Notes under the pieces: generated by a model
The model's database searches: none
The model's input: the letters and a program-made list of their open reading frames with translations, nothing else
Told to the model about the DNA's origin: nothing
DNA from: Anodontia alba
Taxonomy: Eukaryota > Mollusca > Bivalvia > Lucinida > Lucinidae
DNA: 64,000 nt
Direction: 5' to 3'
NCBI GenBank assembly: GCA_964016985.1
Contig: OZ024829.1
Span: 69,628,267 to 69,692,266 of the forward strand
Position numbers and translations under genes: made by a program
In this document: positions 1 through 10,692 of the stretch, piece by piece
Layout of the letters: each line of letters opens with the position of its first letter
How positions within the stretch are numbered: position 1 is the first letter of the stretch

Positions 1-128
1 AGTTGTAAAAAATCTGATTTTGTTAGAGTCTTCTGTGTAGTGGTACAGTTAGGCATCGCCCAACCTGGAGCTTAATCAAATTGAAAGTCATCCTTGGTGC
101 GTACGTCTTGGCCACCTATAGCGTAACA
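1..128 (+). repeat. 3' end of a Ty3/gypsy LTR, cut by the window edge
   Basis: The segment matches the last ~130 bp of the LTRs at 2295-3268 and 41588-43063 and ends at the same GCGTAACA terminus. The sequence after it (from 129) is paralogous to the sequence after the LTR at 43063. It is therefore the 3' LTR of an element lying upstream of the window, inherited through the segmental duplication rather than inserted independently. Confidence 0.8.
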
Positions 129-406
129 GCCATTCCGTCGACATCGTTTGGACCCGTTAGTCTATAGTATGGTAAGACCACCTTGTTCAAATTTTAGGAT
201 GATTTGTGACGTTTTGATTTAAATTCTTCAATATAAGTGCCGACAAAACATAATTAATAGTCGTGGATGGTCATCAGTCGTCACAATGACAAGTCGTCAA
301 TCGAACATTATGTCGGCCAGTCAACTAGTGCATCGTGACATCATTCACATTGTCGTGCACAGGTAGCGCTCTCTCTCTCCCCCAGCAACAATGGCAATCC
401 TTTAAC

Positions 407-610
407 ACCAGCGTTTCACCGGGCCCGCTAGATCAGTCGGAGGCACCGACCAAGTCGTATGCAGGATGTCGCCGGTTCGATACCCAGGTCCAGCACATTC
501 TGTCGTAGAGATTCGGTCATCTAAAATCTCTACGGCCATTACCCCTTCCGCCAAGGGCGCTGACTGTTTACGACAATGTGTAGTTTACGATAAGCAGCGC
601 GTGAACCTCT
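407..610 (+). repeat. tRNA-derived SINE (copy 1)
   Basis: A tRNA-like head has an A-box-like sequence TAGATCAGTCGG near 429-440 and a good B box GGTTCGATACC at 474-484. A body of unknown function follows. The same element lies at about 43325-43520, so it predates the segmental duplication. Ends are approximate because no clear target-site duplication was found. Confidence 0.6.
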
Positions 611-2051
611 TCATCGATATATGAATCTTAAGTTGTCGGTTAAGACAACTTTAAGTGTTTTCTCTTTTTCTAAACATTTTGCAGGCTTATAGTTTTCTGA
701 GAGAAATCGAATAAGGCCGTTTTAGACTTTTGCAACACAAAGTCTACTTATGTTGACGTCAGAATTCTGTAGTTTAGAAGCTATCAAAGAGTTTCTATTC
801 CCATGGAAATCAGTGCTAATAGTGTATGCTAAATGGATAACAGCTGTTGCACGTTTTTTTTTTTCAAAATCAAATGCATTTATTCATCGCACATGATTCT
901 CTCTTTCATTTTACGTTTCGTTCGTTTGTTACAATAACTTGACACCAAGGGCAAACTTGCATTAAGGACAATATGACAACGCGATAAAACGTCCCTTCAG
1001 GCATTCTGACGTTAATATCAGAAACGGCTTGTAAACAGGTAAAGCACGTTAAATGCATTTTTAAAAGACCACTGTACTTACGTTCATACTGTTTATTGCC
1101 GGGTTAACGAATAGAAAGCTTTAATTTTTGGAGTTATCTGCCCTTACTCTAAGCTTTATTAACTTTTGCCATCACTTGAACGTTACCATAGCAACCATAT
1201 TTGTGTACAAAGGGAACAATATATATTGCAGACTGTCTGAAAGGATGTCATTTTAGATGGTTTTGAACACTATAATTTGGATATCAGTTCATGGAAATGA
1301 AGTCGGTTTTTTTTTGGGTTTTTTTTTTGGGGGGGGGGTGTACATAGAGTAATTATGGCATATCACGCATAATCTTCTAAATACTACGGCCAAATATAGT
1401 GTATAAAAGTTTGAAAACATCTCTCTTTCTAAAACATCTAAATTCTCAGACCGTCAAATTTTGTCCGTAGGGACATATTCTTGTTTTGCGGACCATATGG
1501 TATTTTTATCCTAAAGGTAGCTCGTAAACGAACAATTCCGCTGATTCTTTTTTTTTATTTTATTTTATTTTATTTTTTTATTTTTTTATTTTTTTTTTTT
1601 ATTTTTTTTTTGTTTTTTTTTTTTTTTTTGTTATCTTTTTAGAAGCAAACAGCTAAACGTTCTATCATCAGGCTACCGGAAATCGGAGTTTCTGTAAATT
1701 TTCGTCAGAGAAGAAAATGTTCCTTATTTTTTCTATGTGTGTATTAAAATCGATATCACTTGTTCAGGTTTCATCGAGGTTTGTTTAATGAAAAAGATCA
1801 TTAGTTTTGTTTAATGAAAACGAGAAGCCATTCAGGCTTCGAAACATTAAAAATCCAATATTTTTTCATGACTGATAAAACCAAAGATACTGTTTACAGT
1901 CAAAATTCTTTATATTCGTGTGCCGGTTTTGACGTGTATTATCCGTCAAGATATCCGCTACGTTAATGGATGTAAGAATGCAGGTAACTTTGTGCTATCA
2001 GTAACATTGTAAAATCAGTCAGGGAAATGATAAAATTCCTAAACGAATGCA

Positions 2052-2153
2052 TTAACCAGCGGTCTTTTAATAATTTAACACCTGTTAAATAACTAAGCAA
2101 CTGGTTAAACAGTTAAATGCCTTCATGTTGTTGAATTAAAGACCGCTGGTTAA
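2052..2153. mobile_element. Small MITE with terminal inverted repeats flanked by TTAA
   Basis: A ~100-bp near-palindromic element. TTAACCAGCGGTCTTT at the left is mirrored by AAAGACCGCTGGTTAA at the right, and the inverted repeat continues inward with some mismatches. TTAA at both ends is the target-site duplication expected for piggyBac or Kolobok-type transposases (family knowledge). The same element is at 47396-47487 with a decayed right end. Confidence 0.6.
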
Positions 2154-2289
2154 CTTGAATATCTGTATTAAGGAATTCAGCAAAGAAGCCTAGCCTTTCC
2201 TGAACTGAAACCAGGGACAGACTTAAATTTTCAAGATTCTGCAGCAAACTTTCAATCTTTAAGATAGATTTATTTGTACAAAATTGGAA

Positions 2290-2294
2290 AGTAA
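2290..2294. repeat. Target-site duplication AGTAA (left)
   Basis: AGTAA directly precedes the 5' LTR and is repeated at 8090-8094 directly after the 3' LTR. The paralogous site near 47622 carries a single AGTAA followed by the same flank, which confirms the insertion point. Confidence 0.9.
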
Positions 2295-3268
2295 TGTTAC
2301 GACCCAGAGCAGACTGCAGTGCAAGCTAACCAAGTTTTATATAATTAAGTAGGGTCCATTTTATACAGTCGGACCATTTGTTATTAATAGTAGCGTGATA
2401 TAAAAATTACGCCAATTTAATAAGGTTAAACTGGTTGCGAAACGCAGAAAGCGAGAAAATCGCAGTATGTTTGCAAACTCCCGCACATATCGTGCAATTG
2501 ATGCGTGGCAAGAGTATAGCCTTACTATATATAAACTCACCGATACAGTCCAATTCGAAGGACAACTAGACAACGCAAAAGATCCGTTTGCATTATAATT
2601 GGACAGTTCGTTGTGTCCGTCCATGTCCTTCCAAGGACAGTTGATCTCAATATGAGATGCAGTACTTAGATTCCAGCCCTGGGCGAGCAAAGGCCGTCAA
2701 ATAAGAATCTAATACGATGATGTAAACAGCCAGAAGTTGGAATAGTTAACAAAATGTTTCAAGTGATTCCAACGTACAAGAGTATTATTAAGGCTGTGAA
2801 TATAAAAATATGGAAAATAAAATAACCAAAAATAAAAAGGTAAGAGATCGATCAATAATTAAAAAGTGTAATCAAACTTAACAAACTGGATTAAGGGCGC
2901 CATATAAATAATATTGGAAAGGGAGACAATCTCTTCACACTGACACACAGAGTTATCCTCATTTTGTTAGGTATATACTGAGTGTATTAAATTGATTAAC
3001 CAAGCCAGGTTAATCAAATAATATACCAGTATAGTCCCCCAACCGTGCCAACGTGAAGAGATTTGCGTCAAATTGTGTGTGAAGTGTTGTATTCTGTTAT
3101 TGTCTGTATTATAATTTGTGTTGTAAAAAGTATATGTAAAACAAAAAATGTAAAATTCTAACTTTGTTAGAGTATTCTGTGTATTGGTACAGTTGGGCAT
3201 CGCCCAACCCGGAGCTTAATCAAATTTGAAATCATCCTCGGTGCGTCTTGGCCGCCTATGGCGTAACA
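2295..3268 (+). repeat. 5' LTR of gypsy copy 1
   Basis: 974 bp bounded by the inverted hexamers TGTTAC and GTAACA. It shares blocks with the 3' LTR fragment (7743-8089), the truncated LTRs in repeat units A-C and the long LTR at 41588-43063. A TATA-like stretch is at 2526-2535. Confidence 0.85.
2526..2535 (+). promoter_or_regulatory. TATA-like box of the LTR promoter
   Basis: TATATATAAA lies inside the 5' LTR and is conserved in the 3' LTR fragment near 7765. The assignment as the core promoter rests on motif and position. Confidence 0.45.
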
Positions 3269-3270
3269 TC

Positions 3271-3288
3271 TGGTGTCAGACGTGGGAT
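3271..3288 (+). other. Primer binding site, tRNA-Leu type
   Basis: TGGTGTCAGACGTGGGAT starts two bases after the LTR. It is complementary, with one mismatch, to the 3' end of animal tRNA-Leu(CAG), which ends in CCCACTTCTGACACCA. In repeat units A-C the site begins identically (TGGTGTCAGAC) but is degenerate downstream. Confidence 0.75.
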
Positions 3289-3701
3289 GATTTTCGTTTG
3301 ATTCAGTTCCGGTTCGGCACGGTTTATCCTTGCTGTATTGTTGCACAGATATATTACCATATTAGCAAATAGAAATATTTTTTGTTGTTCTCATATTGTG
3401 CAATAAATTCATTTAGTTTTCCCCACGTGATGAAGTGCAACATTCTAGTGTTCCAAATGTATAGGAACCAGATACGAGTGGGACCTCAAAATTTTCTTGA
3501 ACACGTATAGCAAATTTTATCCAATTGTTAGACTCTCAATTTATCTAATTGGTTTTGGCTGTCTGAGGTCCTTGGTTGAATACCAATTGCCATTCCTCAG
3601 ATCTGACATGTTTACAATAAGACATTTTACGTAAGATAACGTTAAGGGTAACGTCTTATACGACGGTAAAACTTACGTCAATTATTATGTCGATTATTAA
3701 G

Positions 3702-4007
3702 CCGGCCTTGGTGGCTCAGTTGGATGCGCCGTCCGACTGGAGACCAGGAGGTCGCAGGTTCAACCCCCGCCTAGGACGGCTACATTCTTTCGTGAAGATT
3801 GATCATGAAATATTTTCTACGGTCATTCTCTCCCTTCCGCTGATTCAAGAAGGGCAGTTGTCAGTTTCTGGCGAAAGAATGTGCACAATACTGGTTAACC
3901 GCTTAGAGGACTAAGCCTGCCAAGTAAACGTGTGGTTAGGTAAACTGACCGCGCTCGACATGACCCCATTGGGTTGACTGGGCCGTAAAACCTCAAAACA
4001 AACAGAC
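3702..4007 (+). repeat. tRNA-derived SINE inserted in the gypsy leader
   Basis: An A box TGGCTCAGTTGG at 3712-3723 and a consensus B box GGTTCAACCCC at 3757-3767 mark a tRNA-like head, followed by a ~230-bp body with an A-rich end. It is flanked by the 13-bp direct repeat GTCGATTATTAAG at 3689-3701 and 4008-4020. The homologous leader in repeat units B and C lacks it. Ends are therefore well defined. Confidence 0.85.
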
Positions 4008-4392
4008 GTCGATTATTAAGTTCGTTCTGTTGTCAGTATAAATACGTTATACTCTACTTACGTTAGTTAATATATGTAACGTCATTGTACGTTAAGAAAT
4101 GTTTAGTCAGTGACGGTATTATTTAGCGTAACGCTGATAAATCTATTTAAGACGTCGCTACGTGACGTCAACTAGTAGCAGTAGTACATTGTAAAGGTAA
4201 TATATATTCGGTTCTTAATAGACATAAGTTCCGAACGTCACCCTTACGTTACGTTGCTGAAAGTGTAAAGTTAGAGTGTAACTTAAATTTAACGCGCGGA
4301 TGCGTTAAAATTCTGACCAGCGTTTTAGTTCGACAATTTTAAACTTGATTTAAGTTGTTTAAATTTCGACGTGAGATTTTACGTTTGTAATT

Positions 4393-5774
4393 ATGGCAGA
4401 ACTTATACAATTAGGGAAATGGTTAGGTCATGCAGGACAGGAATTAAGAAAATGGGTTACCAGGCAGCGAGAAATACAAAGGGCAGATAGAGCTGCGGAA
4501 CGCGAGGCCGAGAAAACCAGGCCGAAGCCGAAAGGCCAAGGCCGAAAAATTTCGAGTCGAGGCCGAGGCCGAGAAGGCCAGAGCCGAGGCAGTGGCTGAA
4601 AAGGTTAGGGCTGAGGTCGAGAAGGAGAAGGTCAGAGTCGAAGCCGAGTCCGAGAAGGCCAGAGCCGAGGCAGAGGCTGAGAAGGTTAGGGCCGGTCGAG
4701 AAGGAGAAGGTCAGAGGCCGAGGCCGAGAAGGCCAGAGCCGAGGCAGAGGCTGAGAAGGTTAGGGCCGAAGTCGAGAAGGTCAGTCGAGGCCGATGCCGA
4801 GAAGGCCAGAGCCGAGGCAGAGGCCGGGAAGGTCCAGATAGAGGCCAATAATAAATAGAACTATGGCAGGGGTTAGAAAAAGAGAAATTAGAACTTTCCA
4901 ATAAGATTGAGTTACAAAAGGTGATATGGAGCAAACAAAATCTAAGGACCATACAACACATGCACGCGATCCAAAGTTGCCGTACTTCAATGATAGTCAA
5001 GACAAAATGGACAGTTATTTGTCCCGGTTTGAGACGTAGGCCACATAATTAAAAGCCTTATTAAATGGGCGGGCCTTAGATGTATATGATAAACTGAACG
5101 AAGCATTGTTAAAGAATTTTGATATGACAGAACGCGGATTTCGTAAGAAATTTCGTTTAAGCAGGCCCGAGAACAAAGAGACTTTTATTCACTTTGGTAG
5201 TAGACTTAATAGTTACCTAAGTAAATGGTTAGCGATGGCGGAAGTGGAAAAAGACGTACGAAGAGGTATGCGATTTTATGGCACCTGACCAATGTTTAGA
5301 ATCAGGTAATATGTTCACTTAAAACCCAAGACGTTTAAGAATTTAGATGAGACGGCTAGAGAAGCCGATTTATTTGCTGAAGCACGGGGCGGCGTATCTA
5401 GTTGCGTAGCGAAAGGGCAACGCGAGAATAGGGATAGCAAAGGGTTTAGTAAGATCGAGCCAAGTAGGTCAGGCAACAAGCCGGAAATTAAGTGCAGGAT
5501 TTGTGGGAAACCACATCTAACTTATAAGTGTTGGAATAATCCTGATAGGAAAGTAGCGTCAAGCGCGGATGTAGTTCATGATGAAGGGAGGTTGGTGTCT
5601 GCCTCTAATGCGGGCACTAGTAATCCTCAATTTAAGGGAGATAATTCGTGTAACAGGGACCGCGGTAACTATCAAGGTCGAGGTTATGGTAGAGGAAATA
5701 ACGGCGATCAAAGTAGAGGTTTGGGAAATAAGTTTGATAATGCAACAAGGGGAGGCCACCAGTTACTTTTGTAA
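4393..5774 (+). pseudogene. Gag of gypsy copy 1, frameshifted
   Basis: The start ATG at 4393 (MAELIQLGKWLGHAGQ) follows a long leader and corresponds to the ATG at 31034 in unit C. The N-terminal part is a highly charged, probably coiled-coil segment encoded by a GC-rich minisatellite (4496-4850) in which the frame is lost. A helical capsid-like segment follows around 5106-5288 (NFDMTERGFRKKF). A nucleocapsid part carries a zinc knuckle at 5493-5531 with the unusual spacing C-X2-C-X3-H-X4-C, then an Arg/Gly-rich tail around 5655-5730. Gag normally packages the element RNA into particles. Several stops and frame changes mean no full-length product is possible. The assignment rests on the knuckle, position after the primer site and the other copies. 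Confidence 0.75.
4496..4850 (+). repeat. GC-rich minisatellite encoding the charged Gag segment
   Basis: Imperfect tandem units of about 45-50 bp (GAGGCCGAGAAGGCCAGAGC-like) repeat roughly seven times. They encode Glu-Ala-Arg-Lys-rich heptad-like sequence. Shorter versions are present at about 13380-13545, 22020-22220 and 31110-31290. Confidence 0.75.
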
Positions 5775-5899
5775 GGTAAAGAGACAAAAGGGATCCAGTG
5801 ACGGTGTAGAGTCTATACACCAGAGTAAGGTAGATGATTCAGATGTGAAAGACAAGGAAGAGGTTTGCTACTTTTTTGAAGTCACGGCTGTCAACAGCC

Positions 5900-6246
5900 C
5901 CAGGTACCGTTGACGGTCAGAAAGTTGTAGTCCTCAGGGATACTGGTTGTACCGAGGTGGTTGTGAGAAGAAACTTGGTTTCACAGATCAGTTGATTGGT
6001 AAAGAGTCAACAATGACTCTGATAGATGAAACTACACAAAGGCATCATTTAGCAGTCATTAATGTCGATTGTCCATTCTGTAAGGGTCAAACTGAGGCAT
6101 TGTGCATGGCTGACACTTTCTATGACTTGGTAATTGGCAACATTGACGGTTTTAAGTTACCAGATATGTCCCATTTTGCAGTGGGTGTTGTTACAAGGGT
6201 CCAGGTTAAGCATATAAGAAACTTAAGGTCCCCGATTAGTTTCTGA
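5900..6246 (+). pseudogene. Aspartic protease of gypsy copy 1, frameshifted
   Basis: A retroviral-type protease segment with the catalytic triplet Asp-Thr-Gly at 5939-5947 in the context VVVLRDTGCT, followed about 60 residues later by DLVIGNIDG, which matches the C-terminal part of the fold. The triplet and the later part lie in different frames because of a small indel near 5990. The protease would process Gag-Pol. The downstream stretch leads straight into the integrase zinc-binding region rather than into RT, which is the key clue to the unusual gene order. Homologous segments are at about 14940-15221, 23600-23862 and 32690-32944. Confidence 0.75.
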
Positions 6247-6278
6247 GTGAAAACAAACAAGCATTCCAGGACGCTCAA

Positions 6279-6721
6279 ATGTCCGATCCTAAGTTAGAGC
6301 ATATAAGACATAGAGCCGACTCCGTGGTCATTACTAAAAGTCGTGGTTTGAATAGGGTAGGGACTAAGATAGTTAAAAGAAGAGACTGGTTGTATAGACA
6401 ATTTACCCAGGGCAATAAGTCCTCACTTCAACTTATTGTCCCGAGTAGTTTTAGAGAGAAGGTTCTGAAACTGGCTCATGAATCATTAATGGCCGGACAT
6501 TTAGGCATTAAAAAGACTTTGAATAGAATTCTGGCTGAGCTCTTTTGGCCAGGGGTTTGTGGTGATGTAACAAGGTTTTGTAGGTCATGTGACATTTGTC
6601 AGCGAACGATTCAGAAGGGGCGTGTAACCAAAGTTCCTTTAGGAAAATTACCGTTGATTGACACACCTTTTAAAAGAGTAGTAGTCGACATTGTCGGTCC
6701 GATTCAGCCCCAGTCCGATAA
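6279..6721 (+). pseudogene. Integrase N-terminal half of gypsy copy 1, truncated
   Basis: A Ty3/gypsy integrase zinc-binding domain (HHCC) is recognisable: HESLMAGHLGIKKT gives the two histidines and FCRSCDICQ gives the two cysteines. The start of the catalytic core follows, with the first Asp in VVDIVGP near 6690. The frame then runs directly into the antisense 3' tail of a Penelope-like fragment at 6722, so the second Asp and the Glu of the D,D,E triad are absent here. The integrase would insert the cDNA into the genome. A fuller copy is at 38814-40230. Confidence 0.85.
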
Positions 6722-7572
6722 GAAAAAAAAGATAAGAGAAAAGTCCAGGGAGTGCCACAATCACAAACCGCAGCCCTTCCCAGACACCAAGAGGAAAAGG
6801 AAACAGACAAAAACCAAACAAGCACAAATCGAACAAACGTACGAAAAGCACTAAGATTAGCTCTCTCTTCCCCAAGCGAGGTAATCGCAGTGCTAAAAGG
6901 TCTGAAAAACACAAGAACAAAATAACACAAGGTAAGACATAAAACAAATCGCTTCGTAGAATAAACCACAAAGCAACAAAGAGTAAGACTAACACCGGGA
7001 CCACCGCCTTAGAACGGTCAGTTGAATAAACCACCGGGGGCGGGGGGGAGGGGGCGTTTAAAACAGCTAGCCAACTTCACCCTGGGGCCCGATGCTACTC
7101 ATAATACAGAAATACATAAAAATTCGGTTCGCATAAAGGCTCCCAACTCAGTCAATGCATGCCAGAGTAAATGAAAACCAATAATTAAACCATGGCGGGC
7201 CAAGCCAAAGACATATAATCAAGCCCCAACCCACTGGTTAAAGTTTTACGAAGAGGCCGTCATTGAGTTTGAGGCCCGAACCGCCGTCGTGCAATTAAAG
7301 AGTGAAGCATAGCCATCAACAATGATTGGGTTGACAACTAGGCATGCAGTCTGCCGGATAATATCCAGGCTATAGCCAATTCTTTTATAACGGTTAATTA
7401 GTTTTCTGAATTGCTCCGAAAAGTTAGATTTTCCCACATTTTTTCTAAATCTGTACACTAAGTCACCGTAAAATTCTAGTTCCGATATACCTTGTTGCAA
7501 AAGTGATTTCAGACTGACGTTATATTTTTCTACCAAGGCACTGTGTCTGCGATAAAATTTCGAAAACGCCTT
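6722..7572 (-). mobile_element. PLE-1 (Penelope-like) 5'-truncated copy, antisense
   Basis: On the minus strand it begins inside the C-terminal part of a Penelope-like polyprotein. The reading frame 7536-7246 ends in CTTAVRASNSMTASS and includes FYGDLVYRFRKNV. The characteristic 3' tail then follows, with a C-run (7033-7056 as G-run on plus) and the terminal segment near 6722-6760. It splits the integrase from the RT of the host gypsy copy, with loss of gypsy sequence between. Such 5' truncation is typical of target-primed retrotransposition. Assignment to Penelope-like elements is based on the RT of related fragments in this window and is moderately sure. Confidence 0.7.
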
Positions 7573-7742
7573 AAATCATTCATAGGGTTAGCGGGGTTTT
7601 ACCGCAAGTTTATACCTAACTTCTCGACCATTGCTTCTCCTTTAACGGATTTAACAAAAAAAAAAAAAAAAAAAAAATGATAGGCCAAAAAAACATAAAA
7701 AATTGGCAGGATCACCATGAAAAGGCTTTTCAAACGTTGAAG
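7573..7742 (+). pseudogene. RT remnant of gypsy copy 1
   Basis: A short stretch matches the end of the gypsy RT domain ([20 protein letters not shown]), a connection-region motif that follows the palm/thumb of Ty3/gypsy RT. It is interrupted by a poly(A) run of about 23 at 7654-7677. The sequence then jumps into the LTR at 7743, so RNase H is missing. The same motif appears in the fuller copy at about 40920. Confidence 0.7.
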
Positions 7743-8089
7743 AATGGCAAGAGTATAGCCTTACTATATATAAACTCACCGATACAGTCCAACTCGAAGG
7801 ACAACTAGACAACGCAAAGATCCGTTTGCATTATAATTGGACAGTTCGTTGTGTCCTTCCAAGTCCTTCCCAGGACAGTTGATCTCAATATGAGGTGCAG
7901 TACTTAGATTCCAGTCCTGGGCGAGCAAAGGCCGCCAAATAAGAATCTAATACGATGGTGTAAACAGCCACAAGTGCAGTGACAAAATTTTCAAGTGATT
8001 CCGACGTACAAGAGTATTATAAAAGCTGTGAATAAATATATCAAACTGGAAGTCACCCTCGGTGCGTCTTGGCCGCCTATGGCGTAACA
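7743..8089 (+). repeat. 3' LTR of gypsy copy 1, truncated and internally deleted
   Basis: It matches the 5' LTR from about 2505 onward, lacks the first ~210 bp and has an internal deletion before the terminal block that ends in GCGTAACA. AGTAA follows at 8090-8094. Confidence 0.85.
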
Positions 8090-9754
8090 AGTAAATATGC
8101 CAGTTATAACTTACTCATAATTCTTCAAACAATACAATAAAGCGAACAAACAAATATATGTTGAACATCATGAAAATATTTTGTTTTTTCTTTTACATCT
8201 ATTCGGTCAGAGGATTTTCGCTGGGGTCTCCCGTTTTCGCCCCATCTGTAACACCCAAATATGAAACAATCAGGCACTGACAGATAGTATAAATGCATGA
8301 TAAACATAAAACAGATTGCCTTTGGGAACAAAGAACACACTACGGATGCCTGTTACATTAACGATTTGAATGGCTTTTTACATCCCTGACGTGAAATTCC
8401 TCTGTGTAAAATAAATGCTTGTTAAAATAAGTTGCACGCACATGCCAAATGCAGGCCATAAAGCAATGAAAGGGACGTAAAAGCTATTTCATACATCCAT
8501 ACATGAACATACATGCAGGCGAACATTGTGACGTAGTTTTTCAGCGGCTCTCTCAGAAATATTGATGTCTTCCTTGAATTTTTTTTCTAAATGGAAAGTA
8601 ACTATTAAAGAGCATGATGGGATGTTCAAGTTTCTTCTTGTATTTGGCCGGGGTCCCAAATCTGTAGGTCATCTAAATTTCATTTACGTGGTACTCAGCG
8701 TATAACAGTCATTTTTCACTGTTATTCAACAGAAAACATCTGATAAGTTTACTGTCGCCACTTTTTTAATATTTCGTTAGATATTTTTACACATTAATGT
8801 TTGATTCTCTGTATTATTTGTTTCTGTTCAATTTTAATGGCTGTTATTATTCTTACAGTTATTCTAGCAAACTGAAAGTACAACAGCACTGGAATCCAAA
8901 AATATCTATTCTATGGTTGACAAAGTTTGCTATAGATTCAAGTGGTATTTTCTATTTCTTTACATTTTTATAACATTGGAGATGCCAGTTGTTCTGATTA
9001 GCCATCCAGTAAATGGAAATTCTAGAAAATATGAGGGATGCATCAGCCGGGATGATCTCTCGGTCACTTAAATACTTTAGTCCGAAGCCAACTACTAATG
9101 GCAATGCTATAGGACATAGGTTTGTAAATTGTCATACGAATCAAATCTGATCAGCTTAAACTGACCGTTTGTGTTCGATATTGTTTTCTAATGGCATGTA
9201 TTGATGTCTTTTGCAGATCGGTTTGTTGTGAAGTCGGTTACATAATATTTACAAATACTCGTATGACTATAACGCATTTAAAAAGGTTTCCTGTGGCATT
9301 TTTTTTAATTATGGCTGAGCCATTGTACAGATGCTAAAATCTGGACTTGAAGCATATTTATTATTTTTTCTAGATATGCCAATACAATATCATTCCCCGA
9401 CGTTTGTGAAAGGAGACTATTAAATGGGTTCGTCCGTTTTTACCAACCGTCAGTCCGTCATTCTATTCGTCCATAAACACGACTTTGTGGGCTCCCTAAC
9501 TCATATTACTCAATATAGTTTGATGATATTTGACAGAAATGTAGACTGGGTCAAGAAGGCTTGTAGCGTAAAGGAATAATAACTCTCGTTTTCCGTTTTT
9601 TATTATCTCCCCTTGTAATAATAAGTTTTGAACGTTATGCCCTCCATGACTCTTATATTTCTGGATATATTCTGATGACATTCGGTGGAAATGGGAGAAT
9701 ACAACTCTCACTTCCTTATTTTTGGATTATTTACCTTTGTTACAGTACTGCTTA
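8090..9754. other. No gene seen; first ~125 bp continue segmental duplication copy 1
   Basis: 8090-8215 aligns with about 47622-47740, and beyond that the two copies diverge. The rest is AT-rich with short open frames that lack recognisable domains. I see nothing else I can support. Confidence 0.6.
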
Positions 9755-9937
9755 GACTAAAGGTTACACCCTAGTGCACTACGTGAGCATGGTGTTTACT
9801 AATAGTGAAACTCAGAGTGGACTACAGTGCACTAAAACCTCTTAATTTGTTAACACGTTTCATGTCTTTCTACAAATATATGGTCTGTCCAACTTCCAGT
9901 TTAGATAGGAACAATGCATATATGGGTGCTTTTTAGA

Positions 9938-10024
9938 ATGAATGAATGAATGAATGAATTAAATAATTAATTAATTAATTAATTAATTAATTAATTTATC
10001 TATTTATTTATTTATTTATTTATT
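9938..10024. repeat. Compound tetranucleotide microsatellite
   Basis: Consecutive runs of (GAAT)n, (TTAA)n and (TTTA)n. Confidence 0.9.
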
Positions 10025-10692
10025 AACGAACTAGTTAATAATAAAAATAACAAAACAGTAATTAATTAATAAAAATCAATAAGTAATTTATTTACAATTA
10101 ATTAAAAATGCTGTATTAAGTTATAGTAGCCAGAGGCTTCAGGTTCCCAGTTGTATGATGTCAAGTAGAAAAATGAAACCAGAAGATACTGGTCCCTGGA
10201 GCAGATTGTATTTTAACCTGTTTACCCTTCATGGAAATGCACAATAAACAACATGTGATGTTATTAAATTTGTATTTATATATGTTTGAACAATCTTTTT
10301 AATACTAATAAAAATAAAAAATAAACTGTCCTGTTGATCTTTTGTAGAACTTTGAGGTGTCCCCAAGTAAATTAAGAAACAATGATGATTGAGACTTTTC
10401 AAATAAAAATGGACCTTATGCTTAGACTGAGATTACTCTGTGCGTCCGCTTTAGGATCAGAATCTACACTGCATGTTGAATAGAGCTTGCATAGTCTATT
10501 TGCGAAAAAAATGTATGTACATTATTAGTTTTCAGATATAAATAAAATCTCTCCTTGAAAAATCTGTGAAGTTATTAATGTCTTAATAGGTGTCCCAGGT
10601 TTGTTTTTGAAAGAGTTACCTTCAGGCTAATGTTTGAAAAAGCGTGAACAAGTTATTGAATCTGACAGATTGTGGTTAAAGAAAAAAGTGGT

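Larger units (their letters stand above)
129..2294. repeat. Segmental duplication, copy 1 (left part)
   Basis: Non-coding sequence that aligns in order and orientation with about 43064-47620, apart from several later insertions in the second copy. Shared landmarks are an LTR end, a SINE at about 407, a T-run at about 845, a small TTAA-flanked MITE at 2052 and the end of the block at about 2290. The alignment resumes after the gypsy insertion at 8090-8215. It contains low-complexity stretches at 1305-1340 (T and G runs) and 1547-1631 (T-rich with A interruptions). I see no gene in it. Confidence 0.8.
2295..8089 (+). mobile_element. Ty3/gypsy-type LTR retrotransposon, copy 1 (PR-IN-RT order), degenerate
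   Basis: The element runs from TGTTAC to GTAACA and is flanked by AGTAA on both sides. Its order is 5' LTR, tRNA-Leu-like primer binding site, gag, protease, integrase, then RT/RNase H remnants and a shortened 3' LTR. Integrase before RT is the Ty1/copia-like order described for the Gmr1 group of Ty3/gypsy elements (family knowledge). A SINE is nested at 3702-4007 and a Penelope-like fragment at 6722-7572. Most of the integrase core and nearly all of RT are missing, and all reading frames carry stops or frameshifts. No env-like frame was seen. Confidence 0.85.

Noticed and set aside
3687..3914. 75-codon frame starting MSIIKPALVAQLDAP
   Set aside because: It overlaps the tRNA-derived head of a SINE; the frame is fortuitous.
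6648..7034. 128-codon minus-strand frame across the gypsy/PLE-1 junction
   Set aside because: It spans two unrelated elements and is an artefact of the nested insertion.
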